NCBI RefSeq assembly: GCF_050122995.1
Contig: NZ_JBNLIA010000011.1
Coordinates: 124,001-188,000, forward strand
Length of the DNA stretch: 64,000 nucleotides
Source of the DNA: Haloparvum alkalitolerans
Lineage (GTDB): Archaea; Halobacteriota; Halobacteria; Halobacteriales; Haloferacaceae
Direction of reading: 5' to 3'
Made by a program: the position numbers and the translations under genes. Below, piece after piece: positions 1-7,784 of this stretch. The notes beneath the pieces were generated by a model. That model was not told where the DNA came from. It was given only the letters and a program-made list of their open reading frames with translations, and did no database searches. Position 1 is the first letter of the stretch. Each line of letters opens with the position of its first letter.

Positions 1-1328
1 AACACCTCCTCCTCGATGGGTCGGGCGCGACGGTGGCACCCGCCGCGGTCGCTGGTGGCGTACGCCAGCGCCATTCCCGCGGCCGCTCGCGGGTCGTACG
101 CCGGCAGTTCCATCGACTTCACCGTCGGGATGTCGTCGGCGCCGAACCGCGCGGCTGCGGCGTCGACCCCCTGTGCGAGCGCCGCTGCGACGCCCGCCTC
201 ACAGGGGCCGTCCGCGCCGGTCGCGATCGCCTCGATCAGCGCCCGCGCGGCGTCCGGATCGCCGAAAGAGAGGTCCGCTTCGACGGCGCCGGACTCGGCC
301 GCGCGCGCGGCCCACGCCACCGCGTTGCCCGCGGAGATCACGTCGACGCCGAGGCGGTCGCACAGTTCGCCCAGCGCCGCCACCGCGTCGAAGTCGTCGA
401 CGCCGAGGCCCGCGCCGAGCGTCATCGGCGCGGCGCCGCGCGGGACCGTCTCCCCCGCGTCGGTCTCGACCCGGAAGCCGCCGGGGACCGCGTCGTCGGG
501 GTTCTCGCGACCGACGGCGGCGTCCTTGGCGGCCTCGATCCCCACGTCCTCCGTTCCCGCGAAGCGGCCCTTCTGCCACCCCTCCGTGGCGAGCGCGCCC
601 ACCTCGTTGGCGAAGTCGACCGATTCGAGCGTCTCGCCGGCCGCCTGCCAGCGCCCCGTCTCCTCGTCGGCGAAGCGCTCGCCGTACTCGTCGCGGAGGG
701 CGGCGAGCGGCTCGGGCGGTTCCGGCGGACCGTCCAGCGCCAACACCGCCTTCAGCCCCTTGGCGCCCATCACGGCCCCCGCGCCGCCGCGACCGGCGTG
801 GTGGTCGCCGGCGTCGGAGGCGATCGTCGCGTACGCGACCCCGCGCTCGCCCGCGGGGCCGACGCACGCGACCGCCGCGTCGGGGTGTGCCTCCGCGGTC
901 GCGACCGTGTCTTCCCCCCACGTCTCGGCCGGCCGAATGTCGGCCTCGCCGCCCTCGATCTCGATCCGGACCGGCTCGTCGCTCTCCCCGGTCACCAGCA
1001 GCGCGAGGCAGTCGTCGAGCGAGCCGGCCAGTCGGGCCGCGAACTCCCCGCCGGCGTAGGAGTCGAGGAACAGCCCCGTCAGCGGCGACTTCGTCACCGC
1101 TGCGTAGCGCGGTTCGCCGGGCAGCGCCCCGGAGAGCGGACCGACGCAGAAGGCGAGCAGATTCTCGGAGCCGAGCGGCGCCGCGCCCGCATCGAGCTCC
1201 TCGTAGAGGTAGCGCGCGCCGAGCCCCTTCCCGCCGAGGAACCGGCGGTGCCACTCTTCGGGCACGCGTTCGCGCTCGACGGTGCCCGCCGAGAGGTCGG
1301 CTCTGAGGACGTGCGTGCGCCCGGCCAT
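1..1328 (-). CDS. Aldehyde ferredoxin oxidoreductase family protein (3' end beyond window)
   Basis: The frame opens at ATG 1328 and is still open at base 1, so about 442 residues of the N-terminal and middle parts are visible. AOR-type features in order are the FLGGKGLGARYLYEE stretch near residue 28, GPLSG near 64, the glycine-rich HHAGRGGAGAVMGAKGLKAV stretch near 180, LGAGLGVDDFDAVAALGELC near 305, and SDRGGCHRRARP at about 426-437. Known family members are tungsten- or molybdenum-bispterin enzymes that oxidise aldehydes with ferredoxin. I see no CxxCxxxC motif between residues 244 and 305, where canonical AORs bind their [4Fe-4S] cluster, so the substrate and electron route are uncertain. 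A TATA-like cgtatatg at 1356-1363 (minus sense) lies about 32 nt upstream, fitting a leaderless start. Confidence 0.88.
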   Translation of the reverse strand, partial: MAGRTHVLRADLSAGTVERERVPEEWHRRFLGGKGLGARYLYEELDAGAAPLGSENLLAFCVGPLSGALPGEPRYAAVTKSPLTGLFLDSYAGGEFAARLAGSLDDCLALLVTGESDEPVRIEIEGGEADIRPAETWGEDTVATAEAHPDAAVACVGPAGERGVAYATIASDAGDHHAGRGGAGAVMGAKGLKAVLALDGPPEPPEPLAALRDEYGERFADEETGRWQAAGETLESVDFANEVGALATEGWQKGRFAGTEDVGIEAAKDAAVGRENPDDAVPGGFRVETDAGETVPRGAAPMTLGAGLGVDDFDAVAALGELCDRLGVDVISAGNAVAWAARAAESGAVEADLSFGDPDAARALIEAIATGADGPCEAGVAAALAQGVDAAAARFGADDIPTVKSMELPAYDPRAAAGMALAYATSDRGGCHRRARPIEEEV

Positions 1329-1414
1329 CGTTGCGTCACCGGTTGCCGCTCGGCGCGTATATGCTGTTGGGTCCGGGCCGGCTTCGGGGGGTAGCCGGGA
1401 GGTGGCGCCACTCC

Positions 1415-1987
1415 TCAGTCGAACGCCACGTCCGCGAGCGCGGTCGTCTCGCCGAACAGCCAGTCGGCGTGGTCGACCGCGTACGCCTTGTGGTCCGGCT
1501 CGATGTAGCCAAGCGCGTCCGTCACCAGCACCGGGCGGTAGTCGCGCAGCCCCGCGCTGCCCGCGGTGTGGAGCACGCAAACGTTCGCGAGCGTGCCGCA
1601 GATCAGCAGGTCGTTCACGCCGTGGGCGTCGAGCCACCCCGCCAGCTGGGTCTCGTGGAACGCGTCGTAGGTGTGTTTCTCGACCACCAGGTCCGACTCC
1701 CGCACGTCGAGGTCGTCGTGCAGTTCCGCGCCCCACGTCCCCTCGACGACGTGTTCGCCCCAGCGGTCGAACTCGTCGTAGTAGTGGTTCCCGTCGAACT
1801 GCTCGGGGGGATGCACGTCGCGCGTGTAGACGACGCGTGCGCCGGCCGCGCGCGCCCGATCGACCAGGTCCGTTACCGGTCCGATCGCGGACTCGCTGGG
1901 CGGCGCGAAGAGGTTCCCGTCGGGGTGACAGAAGCCGTTCTGCATGTCGACGACGACGACCGCCGTCTCGCTCGGGTCGTAGCCCAT
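1415..1987 (-). CDS. Isochorismatase-family hydrolase, probable nicotinamidase
   Basis: A 190-residue protein of the cysteine hydrolase fold. The expected catalytic triad is visible: Asp in VVVVDMQNGF near residue 14, Lys in VVEKHTYDAF, and Cys in GTLANVCVLHTA. RDVHP followed by GEHVVEGTWGAEL resembles the metal-site and active-site region of nicotinamidases. Nicotinamidase converts nicotinamide to nicotinate, and the nicotinate phosphoribosyltransferase at 3850-5013 would use that product, which favours this role over other isochorismatase-like activities. The open frame extends much further upstream, but ATG 1987 gives the family's normal length and N-terminus. Other amidohydrolases of the same fold remain possible. 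Confidence 0.82.
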   Translation of the reverse strand: MGYDPSETAVVVVDMQNGFCHPDGNLFAPPSESAIGPVTDLVDRARAAGARVVYTRDVHPPEQFDGNHYYDEFDRWGEHVVEGTWGAELHDDLDVRESDLVVEKHTYDAFHETQLAGWLDAHGVNDLLICGTLANVCVLHTAGSAGLRDYRPVLVTDALGYIEPDHKAYAVDHADWLFGETTALADVAFD

Positions 1988-2089
1988 GGGTGCGGGTTCC
2001 GCGGCCGCCGACAAAAACCGTTCGCGGCCCGCACCCGGCGGAGGGCGGGTTTCGCCAAGGTACTTACCCCGGTGGCCGTTAGGAGGGGT

Positions 2090-3754
2090 ATGCGACGGGT
2101 TCTCACTGCCCTGGTCGCCGCCCTGTTGGTGACGGCGCTGGTCGCGCCGGCCGCGGTCGCCGCGTCCGGACCGAGCGCGAACGGCGCTGGGACGCTTTCC
2201 CCCTCCGAAACGCCCGCAAGCACCGGCCTCGAGGACGCACCGCGGAGCGTACAGGCCACCGACCCGGCCGCCTGCGAGGACGAGAGCGACAACGACCTGA
2301 TCGGGTGCTGGAACGGCGTTCACTACAGCGAGGACCCCGACGTCGACCGGAGCGACGGCTTCAACGAAACCGAACTCGACCGGTTCGCGGACCTCCAGAT
2401 GGCCCGCGTCGAGCACCTCCGCAACCGGACCTTCCGGGAGGACGTGCCGGTCGAGACGATCAGCCGGACGGAGTACGCGGAGTCGGTCGGAAACGGCTCG
2501 TCGAACGCGACCTACGAGCGCTGGAACGACCAGGTGTGGAAGGGGCTGTTCATAATCGGCGAGGACGGCTCCTCCGGCGAGGAGATCGACTCCACGCTCT
2601 CGGGGTCGGTCGCCGGGTTCTACTCCCCCGCACAGGACCGTATCGTGATCGTCGTCCCCGACGGCGAGGAGGTGCAGGTCTCGCCGGCGACGCTGCTGCA
2701 CGAGCTCGCACACGGCATGCAGGACCAGTACCACGACCTCACCGCCCCCCGATACGCCGGCGCCACGCAGGACGCCGACCTCGGCATCGACGGCATCGTC
2801 GAGGGCGAGGCGGCGTACCTGGAGGCCCGGTACGCGGAGCGGTGCGACGACGAGTGGACGTGCCTCGACGAGCCGTCGAGCGGTGACGGCGGCGACGGGA
2901 GCGCGAGCCAGCCCAACCTCGGGATCCTGTTGGTCCTGCTCCAGCCGTACTCCGACGGGCCGGCGTACGTCGACGAACTGGTGGCCGAGGAGGGATGGAG
3001 CGCGGTCGCGGAGCTGATGGCCGCGCCGCCCAACGCCTCAGCGGAGACGATCCGCCGCGAGCCGGTCGCCCCGACGCCGATCGACTTCGAGGACACCGCC
3101 GAGGGCGGCTGGGAGACGTACGAGGGACAGGGCGTCGACGGCGCGGACACGGTCGGCGAGGCGTCGATCTTCGCGATGTTCTGGTACCAGCAGGAGCGCT
3201 ACGACGCCGACACGATCGACCGGAGCCTGCTGTTCGACACCTCCCACCCGTACCAGGACTACAGCTACGTCTCCCCGCCCTCCGACGGCTGGGCCAACGA
3301 CGAGCTCTACCCCTACCGCGACGACACGGGCGAGGAGCCGCGGGACGGCTACGTCTGGGTGACGGAGTGGGAGTCCGCCGAGGACGCCGCGCAGTTCCAC
3401 GAGGCGTACCTCGCGATGCTCGCGGCACACGACGCGACCCACCGCGAGAACGGCGTTCGGGAGGTCACCGACGGCCCCTTCCGCGGCGCCTACGGCATCG
3501 ACCGCGACGGGACCACCGTGACGATCGCTCACGGACCCGACCCCGACGCGGTCTTCGAGCTTCGCCCGGACATCGACCTCGCGGAGCCGGAGCCGACGGA
3601 GACGGGAACCGACGAGCCGCCGGCGGACGGCGAGGGGGACGGAACGACGGAACCGACGAGTAGCGAGACGACCAGCGACGACGCGCCCGGGTTCGGCGCG
3701 CTCGCCGCCGCGATCGCGGTCGTGGCGGCCACGCTGGTTGCGCGGCGGACGTAG
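2090..3754 (+). CDS. Hvo_1808-type secreted surface protein with HExxH motif and PGF-CTERM
   Basis: A 554-residue protein starting at ATG 2090, with a TATA-like tacttacccc about 26 nt upstream. Residues 1-27 form a signal peptide (RR, hydrophobic core, AVAASG). A central HELAHGMQDQYHDL contains the zinc-protease HExxH pattern, preceded by a strand-like segment and followed by GIVEGEAAYLEARY, where a gluzincin would place its third ligand. The C-terminus has a Thr/Glu/Ser-rich spacer, then DDAPGFG, a hydrophobic helix and an arginine tail: the PGF-CTERM signal that archaeosortase A processes in haloarchaea. It should therefore sit on the cell surface, lipid-linked. Peptidase activity is inference from the motif. 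It lies between two NAD-salvage genes but shows no link to them. Confidence 0.85.
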   Translation: MRRVLTALVAALLVTALVAPAAVAASGPSANGAGTLSPSETPASTGLEDAPRSVQATDPAACEDESDNDLIGCWNGVHYSEDPDVDRSDGFNETELDRFADLQMARVEHLRNRTFREDVPVETISRTEYAESVGNGSSNATYERWNDQVWKGLFIIGEDGSSGEEIDSTLSGSVAGFYSPAQDRIVIVVPDGEEVQVSPATLLHELAHGMQDQYHDLTAPRYAGATQDADLGIDGIVEGEAAYLEARYAERCDDEWTCLDEPSSGDGGDGSASQPNLGILLVLLQPYSDGPAYVDELVAEEGWSAVAELMAAPPNASAETIRREPVAPTPIDFEDTAEGGWETYEGQGVDGADTVGEASIFAMFWYQQERYDADTIDRSLLFDTSHPYQDYSYVSPPSDGWANDELYPYRDDTGEEPRDGYVWVTEWESAEDAAQFHEAYLAMLAAHDATHRENGVREVTDGPFRGAYGIDRDGTTVTIAHGPDPDAVFELRPDIDLAEPEPTETGTDEPPADGEGDGTTEPTSSETTSDDAPGFGALAAAIAVVAATLVARRT

Positions 3755-3817
3755 AACGGCGCCGACCGCGAACCGGCGCCGACCGACGAACAAACGGCGG
3801 CGCCCGCGACCCGGGTG

Positions 3818-3826
3818 GCTTTTTGC
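3818..3826 (+). promoter_or_regulatory. TATA-like element of nicotinate phosphoribosyltransferase gene
   Basis: The T-rich ggctttttgc stretch is centred about 28 nt before ATG 3850, the spacing expected for a leaderless haloarchaeal transcript. It argues for ATG 3850 over an in-frame upstream start. Confidence 0.5.
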
Positions 3827-3849
3827 GCCCGCCGGGCGAAGCGCGACGC

Positions 3850-5013
3850 ATGACCGAGTTCGACATCGTCGGCGCCGACGCCATCGCGTCGGGGCGGGCG
3901 ACGGACGCCTACTTCGAGCGGACCGAGGCGGTGCTGGAGGCGGCGGGGCGGAACCCGGAGGTGGTCGCGGAGGTGACCGCCGACCAGTTCCCGACGGGCG
4001 ACTTCGAGCTGCTCGCCGGGGTGAAAGACGCCGCCGCGCTGCTTTCGGGCCACGACGTTGACGTGGACGCGATCCCCGAGGGACGACTGTTCGACGGCGG
4101 TCCAGTCCTGCGGATCCGCGGGAACTACCTGACGTTCGCGCGGCTGGAGACCTCGCTTCTGGGCTTCCTCTCGCACGCCTCCGGGATGGCGACGGCGGCG
4201 CTCGACTGCCGCGTCGCCGCGCCCGACTCGACGGTGCTGTCGTTCGGCGCCAGACACGTCCATCCCGCGATGACCGTCGCCGTCGAGCGCTCGGCGCTGG
4301 TCGCGGGCCTCGACGGCTTCTCGCACGTCGCGGCGGGCGACCTGCTCGGCCGCGAGGCCGGCGGGACGATGCCGCACGCGCTCATGATCTGCTTCGGCCG
4401 CGGGAACCAGGAGGCGGCGTGGGCCGCCTTCGACGAGACGGTCGAGGAAGGGGCCCCCCGGATCGCGCTGTGTGACACCTTCTCGGACGAGAAGGACGAG
4501 GTGCTGCGCGCGGTCGAGACGCTCGGCGACCGCCTCGACGGCGTCCGACTCGACACCACCGGCTCCCGACGCGGCGACTTCCGACACATCCTCCGCGAAG
4601 TCGCGTGGGAGCTCGACGTCCGCGGGCACGAGGACGTGGACCTCTACGTCTCCGGCGGTCTCGGGCCCGCGGACCTCCGACGCCTCCGAGACGTCGCCGA
4701 CGGGTTCGGCGTCGGCGGGACCGTCTCGAACGCCGACCCGGTCGACTTCGCGCTCGACATCGTGGAAGTCGACGGCGAGCCGGTCTCCAAGCGCGGGAAG
4801 CTCTCCGGCGTCAAGCAGGTCTACCGCACGCCCGACGGCGGCCACGGCGTCGGGCTCGCCGACCGCGAGGGGCCCGCGGACGCGGAACCGCTGCTGGAGC
4901 CACTCATCCGGGACGGCGAGCTGGTCGACGGCCGGGAGTTCGACGTCGACGCGGCCGCCGAGCGCGCCCTCGCGGACGCGGGCCGAGTCGGCTACGGCGA
5001 CGAAGCGCCCTGA
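3850..5013 (+). CDS. pncB: Nicotinate phosphoribosyltransferase
   Basis: A 387-residue NAPRTase-type enzyme, which makes nicotinate mononucleotide from nicotinate and PRPP in the NAD salvage (Preiss-Handler) pathway. Family landmarks are DQFPTGDFELLAGVKDA near residue 45, RIRGNYLTFARLETSLLGFLSHASGMAT around 95-120, FGARHVHP near 138 (active-site His region), GTMPHALM near 175, RLDTTGSRRGD near 238, and the phosphate-binding strand YVSGGLGPADLRRL near 270. The length fits the short archaeal NAPRTase group. Together with the nicotinamidase-like gene at 1415-1987 it would complete the route from nicotinamide to nicotinate mononucleotide. Confidence 0.92.
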   Translation: MTEFDIVGADAIASGRATDAYFERTEAVLEAAGRNPEVVAEVTADQFPTGDFELLAGVKDAAALLSGHDVDVDAIPEGRLFDGGPVLRIRGNYLTFARLETSLLGFLSHASGMATAALDCRVAAPDSTVLSFGARHVHPAMTVAVERSALVAGLDGFSHVAAGDLLGREAGGTMPHALMICFGRGNQEAAWAAFDETVEEGAPRIALCDTFSDEKDEVLRAVETLGDRLDGVRLDTTGSRRGDFRHILREVAWELDVRGHEDVDLYVSGGLGPADLRRLRDVADGFGVGGTVSNADPVDFALDIVEVDGEPVSKRGKLSGVKQVYRTPDGGHGVGLADREGPADAEPLLEPLIRDGELVDGREFDVDAAAERALADAGRVGYGDEAP

Positions 5014-5092
5014 CGGTCCGCGCCCATCCCCGACTGCACTCACGGCGGGGATCGCTCGGCATCGCTGAAAAGCGTCCGGGGGAGGACGGTGT

Positions 5093-5183
5093 AGTGGCGG
5101 TGGTGGTACGGTGGTGGTACGATGGTGGTGCGGTGGTGGTGCGGTGGTGGTGCGGTGCTGCGGTGGTGGTGATGCGGTGCTGT
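5093..5183. repeat. TGG-rich simple-sequence tract
   Basis: Irregular repetition of gtggtggtgcgg-type units, about 90 bp, with almost no C on the plus strand. It flanks the hairpin block on one side, in the same relative place as the 42-bp tandem repeat of the related island at 30.8 kb. Confidence 0.7.
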
Positions 5184-5198
5184 GCTGCCGGCGCGCGC

Positions 5199-5284
5199 CG
5201 CGGCGACCCTGTGTCGCCGCGACCGCGCGAGGGAGGGCTGGACGCGGCCGCGATGCGGTGCGGTTCCGCGGCCGCGTCCAGCCC
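5199..5284. repeat. Two-hairpin repeat element, copy A
   Basis: Hairpin 1 has perfect 9-bp arms at 5199-5207 and 5213-5221 around a 5-nt loop. Hairpin 2 has perfect 18-bp arms at 5235-5252 and 5267-5284 around the 14-nt loop atgcggtgcggttc. The segment gcgcgagggagg lies between them and gaggctggggagg follows. The same order of blocks, on the opposite strand, occurs at 30716-30790 with the same 14-nt loop but different arms. Whether it works as RNA, as DNA or only as a mobile or repetitive sequence cannot be told from one window. Confidence 0.75.
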
Positions 5285-5446
5285 GAGGCTGGGGAGGCGT
5301 GAGGCTGCTGTGCGGTGTGGTTGCGGTGCTGTTGCGGTGCGGGGTGGGACTGAAAGGGGCAGCCGGCTCGGTCCCGCCCGGACGAAGTAAGCACTCGCGG
5401 CGGGCGTTGCTGAGAGACGCGAGCGCGCAGCGAGGCCCGGCGGGTC

Positions 5447-5640
5447 GAGCCGGCTGGGGCTTTCTGGGTGTTGCTGTCCCGATCAGCAGGATCAACAGCA
5501 GTTCCAGATCAGTATGAGGGAGAGCCGGCTGGGGCTTTCTGGGTGTTGCTGTCCCGATCAGCAGGATCAACAGCAGTTCCAGATCAGTATGAGGGAGAGC
5601 CGGCTGGGGCTTTCTAGGTGATGCTGTCCAGATCAGCAGG
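5447..5640. repeat. 75-bp tandem repeat, 2.6 copies
   Basis: Two identical 75-bp units (5447-5521 and 5522-5596) are followed by 44 bases of a third with three substitutions. Each unit begins gagccggctggggctttct. None of the three frames gives a convincing protein. Confidence 0.9.
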
Positions 5641-5688
5641 AGCTACGACGGAAACAGACCCGTCTCGCGCGGACCCCTCGAAGTAGAC

Positions 5689-6210
5689 TCAAACCTCCCG
5701 CACGTACTCCGCGTCCGTCACCGTCTCGCCGAACAGGTCGCTCTCGCGTTCCTCGTACAGCGAGAACCCCCGCGAGCGGTAGAAGGCGCAGGCACGGTCG
5801 TTCTCGGCGAGCGCGATGGCGTGCACGCGGTCGTAGCCCGTCTCACGACACGTTTCCAAAAACGCCGACAGCAGGGCGCTTCCGACGCCGTCGCCCCACC
5901 GATCCGGACGGACGTAGATGGAACCGAGGTGGATCCCGCGACCGTCCTCCCCGGCTTCCCGACCGGCGCTGGCGTAGCCGACGATGTCTCCGGCTCCGGC
6001 TCCCACGACCAGAAACGTCCGTTCGCCGTCGACGCGCTCGCGAAGGACCGCCTCGTCGTACCACGCATCGAGTGCGCGGTCGATCGTCTCCTCGCGGAGG
6101 AGGTCCGCGTACGCTGTTCGCCAACAGGTCTCCGCGACGGCCGCGATCCGGGGGTCGTCGGCCGGCGCGGCGTCGCGAACGGTCACGCGGTCGGTCGCGG
6201 GATCGCGCAC
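5689..6210 (-). CDS. GNAT-family N-acetyltransferase
   Basis: About 173 residues with the GNAT fold. The acetyl-CoA pyrophosphate loop is RPDRWGDGVGSALLSAF (R/QxxGxG/A pattern) in the middle of the protein, preceded by IHLGSIYV (strand 4), and the end holds AENDRACAFYRSRGF, typical of motif B. These enzymes transfer an acetyl group to an amine; the substrate cannot be inferred. GTG 6210 is chosen because a TATA-like run (ttttcaa in minus sense, near 6232-6240) sits about 26 nt upstream; GTG 6186 (N-terminus VTVRDA) is an equally readable alternative. The gene stands alone next to the repeat island. Confidence 0.82.
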   Translation of the reverse strand: MRDPATDRVTVRDAAPADDPRIAAVAETCWRTAYADLLREETIDRALDAWYDEAVLRERVDGERTFLVVGAGAGDIVGYASAGREAGEDGRGIHLGSIYVRPDRWGDGVGSALLSAFLETCRETGYDRVHAIALAENDRACAFYRSRGFSLYEERESDLFGETVTDAEYVREV

Positions 6211-6385
6211 GTCCGGAGCGGAGGTCGAGCATTGAAAAGCGTTCGCCGTCCGGCGAAAGTGGTCTCGGGGAGGGACTTCGGCGCCCGTTCCGGCGCAACC
6301 GGCGCGTCGAAGCCGCAATCGGCGCGTTACGGTCCCGACCCCCACGTCATGCGTGGCAGACACACGCATTCCGCGCGGAACCGTG

Positions 6386-6394
6386 CTTCTTAAG
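6386..6394 (+). promoter_or_regulatory. TATA-like element of the FKBP gene
   Basis: cttcttaag is centred 29 nt before ATG 6419. It supports that ATG over the in-frame upstream ATG at 6353, which would start upstream of the promoter. Confidence 0.55.
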
Positions 6395-6418
6395 GGTGAA
6401 ACGGCTGTTGTTCAGCCC

Positions 6419-7369
6419 ATGAGCGACCAAGAGCAGGCCGACGCGGCCGACGACGCCGAAGAGGCCGAGAGCGAGGAAGCGACGGAAGAAGAGACCGGCG
6501 GCCTGCAGGACGGCGACTTCGTGCGCATCGCCTACACGATCCGCACGGTCGACGACGGACAGGTCATCGACACGACCGACGAGGAGACCGCCGAGGAGGC
6601 GGAGATCGACACCGAGGAGTACGAGTTCGAGCCCCGCATCATCGCCATCGGCGCGGGCCACGTCTTCCCGTCGGTGGAGGAGGCGCTTATCGGCCAGTCC
6701 GTCGGCGACACCGGCACGATCGAGATCCCGGCCGCCGAGGCGTTCGGCGAGTTCGACGAGGAGGAGGTCAAGACGGTCAAGGCCGACAAGATCCCCGAGG
6801 ACGACCGCTATCCCGGCGCGCAGGTCCAGATCGACGGCGAGCAGGGCCGCCTCGAGACGATCATCGGCGGCCGCGCCCGCGTCGACTTCAACCACCCGCT
6901 CGCGGGCGAGGACCTCGAGTACGAGTACGAGATCCTCGAGGAGGTCGACGACCGCGAGGAGCAGGCGGCCGGCATGCTCGGCATGTACCTCCAGGAGGCC
7001 CCCGAGGTCCGCATCGAGACGGTCACCGAGGAGGAGGAGGTCACCGTCGAGTCCGACGACGAGGACGGCGAGCCCGAGACCGAGACGCAGGAGGTCGAAA
7101 ACGAGGTGCTGTACATCGAGGCCACGCCGCAGATGACGATGAACCAGCAGTGGATGTTCTCGAAACAGCAGATCGCGCAGGACCTCATGCAGCGCCTCGA
7201 CCTCGACAAGGTCATCGTCGAGGAGGTCATCGACGGTGGCGGCATGGGCGGTCTCGGCGGCATGATGGGCGGCATGGGCGGCGGCGCCGGCGGCGCCGAC
7301 ATCGAGGAGGCCCTCGAGGAGGCCGACGTGGACGCCGACGAGCTCGTCGAGGAGCTCGACGAGGAGTAA
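6419..7369 (+). CDS. Long FKBP-type peptidyl-prolyl cis-trans isomerase (SlyD-like)
   Basis: A 316-residue acidic protein. After a Glu/Ala-rich leader the FKBP core begins at GDFVRIAYTIRT (about residue 28), with the inserted flap seen in archaeal SlyD-like FKBPs (IIAIGAGHVFPSVEEALIGQ, then AEAFGEFDEEEVKTV, and FNHPLAGEDLEYEYEIL closing the core). About 150 further residues follow, ending in a Gly/Met-rich stretch (GGGMGGLGGMMGG) and an acidic tail. Such proteins act as folding catalysts or chaperones in the cytoplasm. The Gly/Met-rich linker is low complexity and probably disordered. Confidence 0.9.
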   Translation: MSDQEQADAADDAEEAESEEATEEETGGLQDGDFVRIAYTIRTVDDGQVIDTTDEETAEEAEIDTEEYEFEPRIIAIGAGHVFPSVEEALIGQSVGDTGTIEIPAAEAFGEFDEEEVKTVKADKIPEDDRYPGAQVQIDGEQGRLETIIGGRARVDFNHPLAGEDLEYEYEILEEVDDREEQAAGMLGMYLQEAPEVRIETVTEEEEVTVESDDEDGEPETETQEVENEVLYIEATPQMTMNQQWMFSKQQIAQDLMQRLDLDKVIVEEVIDGGGMGGLGGMMGGMGGGAGGADIEEALEEADVDADELVEELDEE

Positions 7370-7481
7370 CCCAGTAACCCCGCGGTCGCCCGGACGCGCC
7401 CCGACCCGCGGCCGGGGCCGTCCGCCCGCACCCCGTCGCGAACCGAGATCTTTTGAACGGTCACGTGCCGTAGCCACGGGC

Positions 7482-7742
7482 ATGGAACTCGACCGCGCCC
7501 GCGAGGACGTGTTCGTCGCCGCCGTCGCCGCGCTCGGCACCGTCGCCGTGACGCTCGCGGTGCGGTTCGGCGGGCTCGCGGACCCCGGCATCCTTGTCAG
7601 GCTCGCGCCGCTTTTCGTCTACTTCCTGTACCTGTTCACGCGGTCCGGCCTGCCGGACCTGCGGTACGACACCGCGCGGAACTGGGCGCTCGCGGCCGTC
7701 CTCGTCGCGCTCGCGGCGCTCGGCTACGCGGTGACGCTGTAG
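7482..7742 (+). CDS. Small integral membrane protein, unknown function
   Basis: 86 residues with three hydrophobic segments (about 11-29, 37-52 and 68-84) and charged turns. ATG 7482 lies about 33 nt after a TATA-like gatcttttgaac, fitting a leaderless start. I do not recognise the family. It is alone between the FKBP gene and the convergent RAD55-like gene. Confidence 0.65.
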   Translation: MELDRAREDVFVAAVAALGTVAVTLAVRFGGLADPGILVRLAPLFVYFLYLFTRSGLPDLRYDTARNWALAAVLVALAALGYAVTL

Positions 7743-7784
7743 GGGACCGGCGCCGGGAGCGGGGACGGGGCGGGCTGACCGCGG

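Larger units (their letters stand above)
5014..5688. other. Gene-free repeat island
   Basis: No credible gene: the open frames here are low-complexity and arginine- or proline-rich, unlike the acidic proteins around them. In order it holds a TGG-rich simple-sequence tract (about 5093-5183), two GC-rich hairpins (5199-5221 and 5235-5284) embedded in a block shared with 30.7 kb, and a 75-bp tandem repeat (5447-5640). It separates the plus-strand pncB gene from the minus-strand acetyltransferase gene, so it is the downstream region of both. Confidence 0.75.

Noticed and set aside
5447..5640. CRISPR array
   Set aside because: Units are contiguous with no unique spacers.
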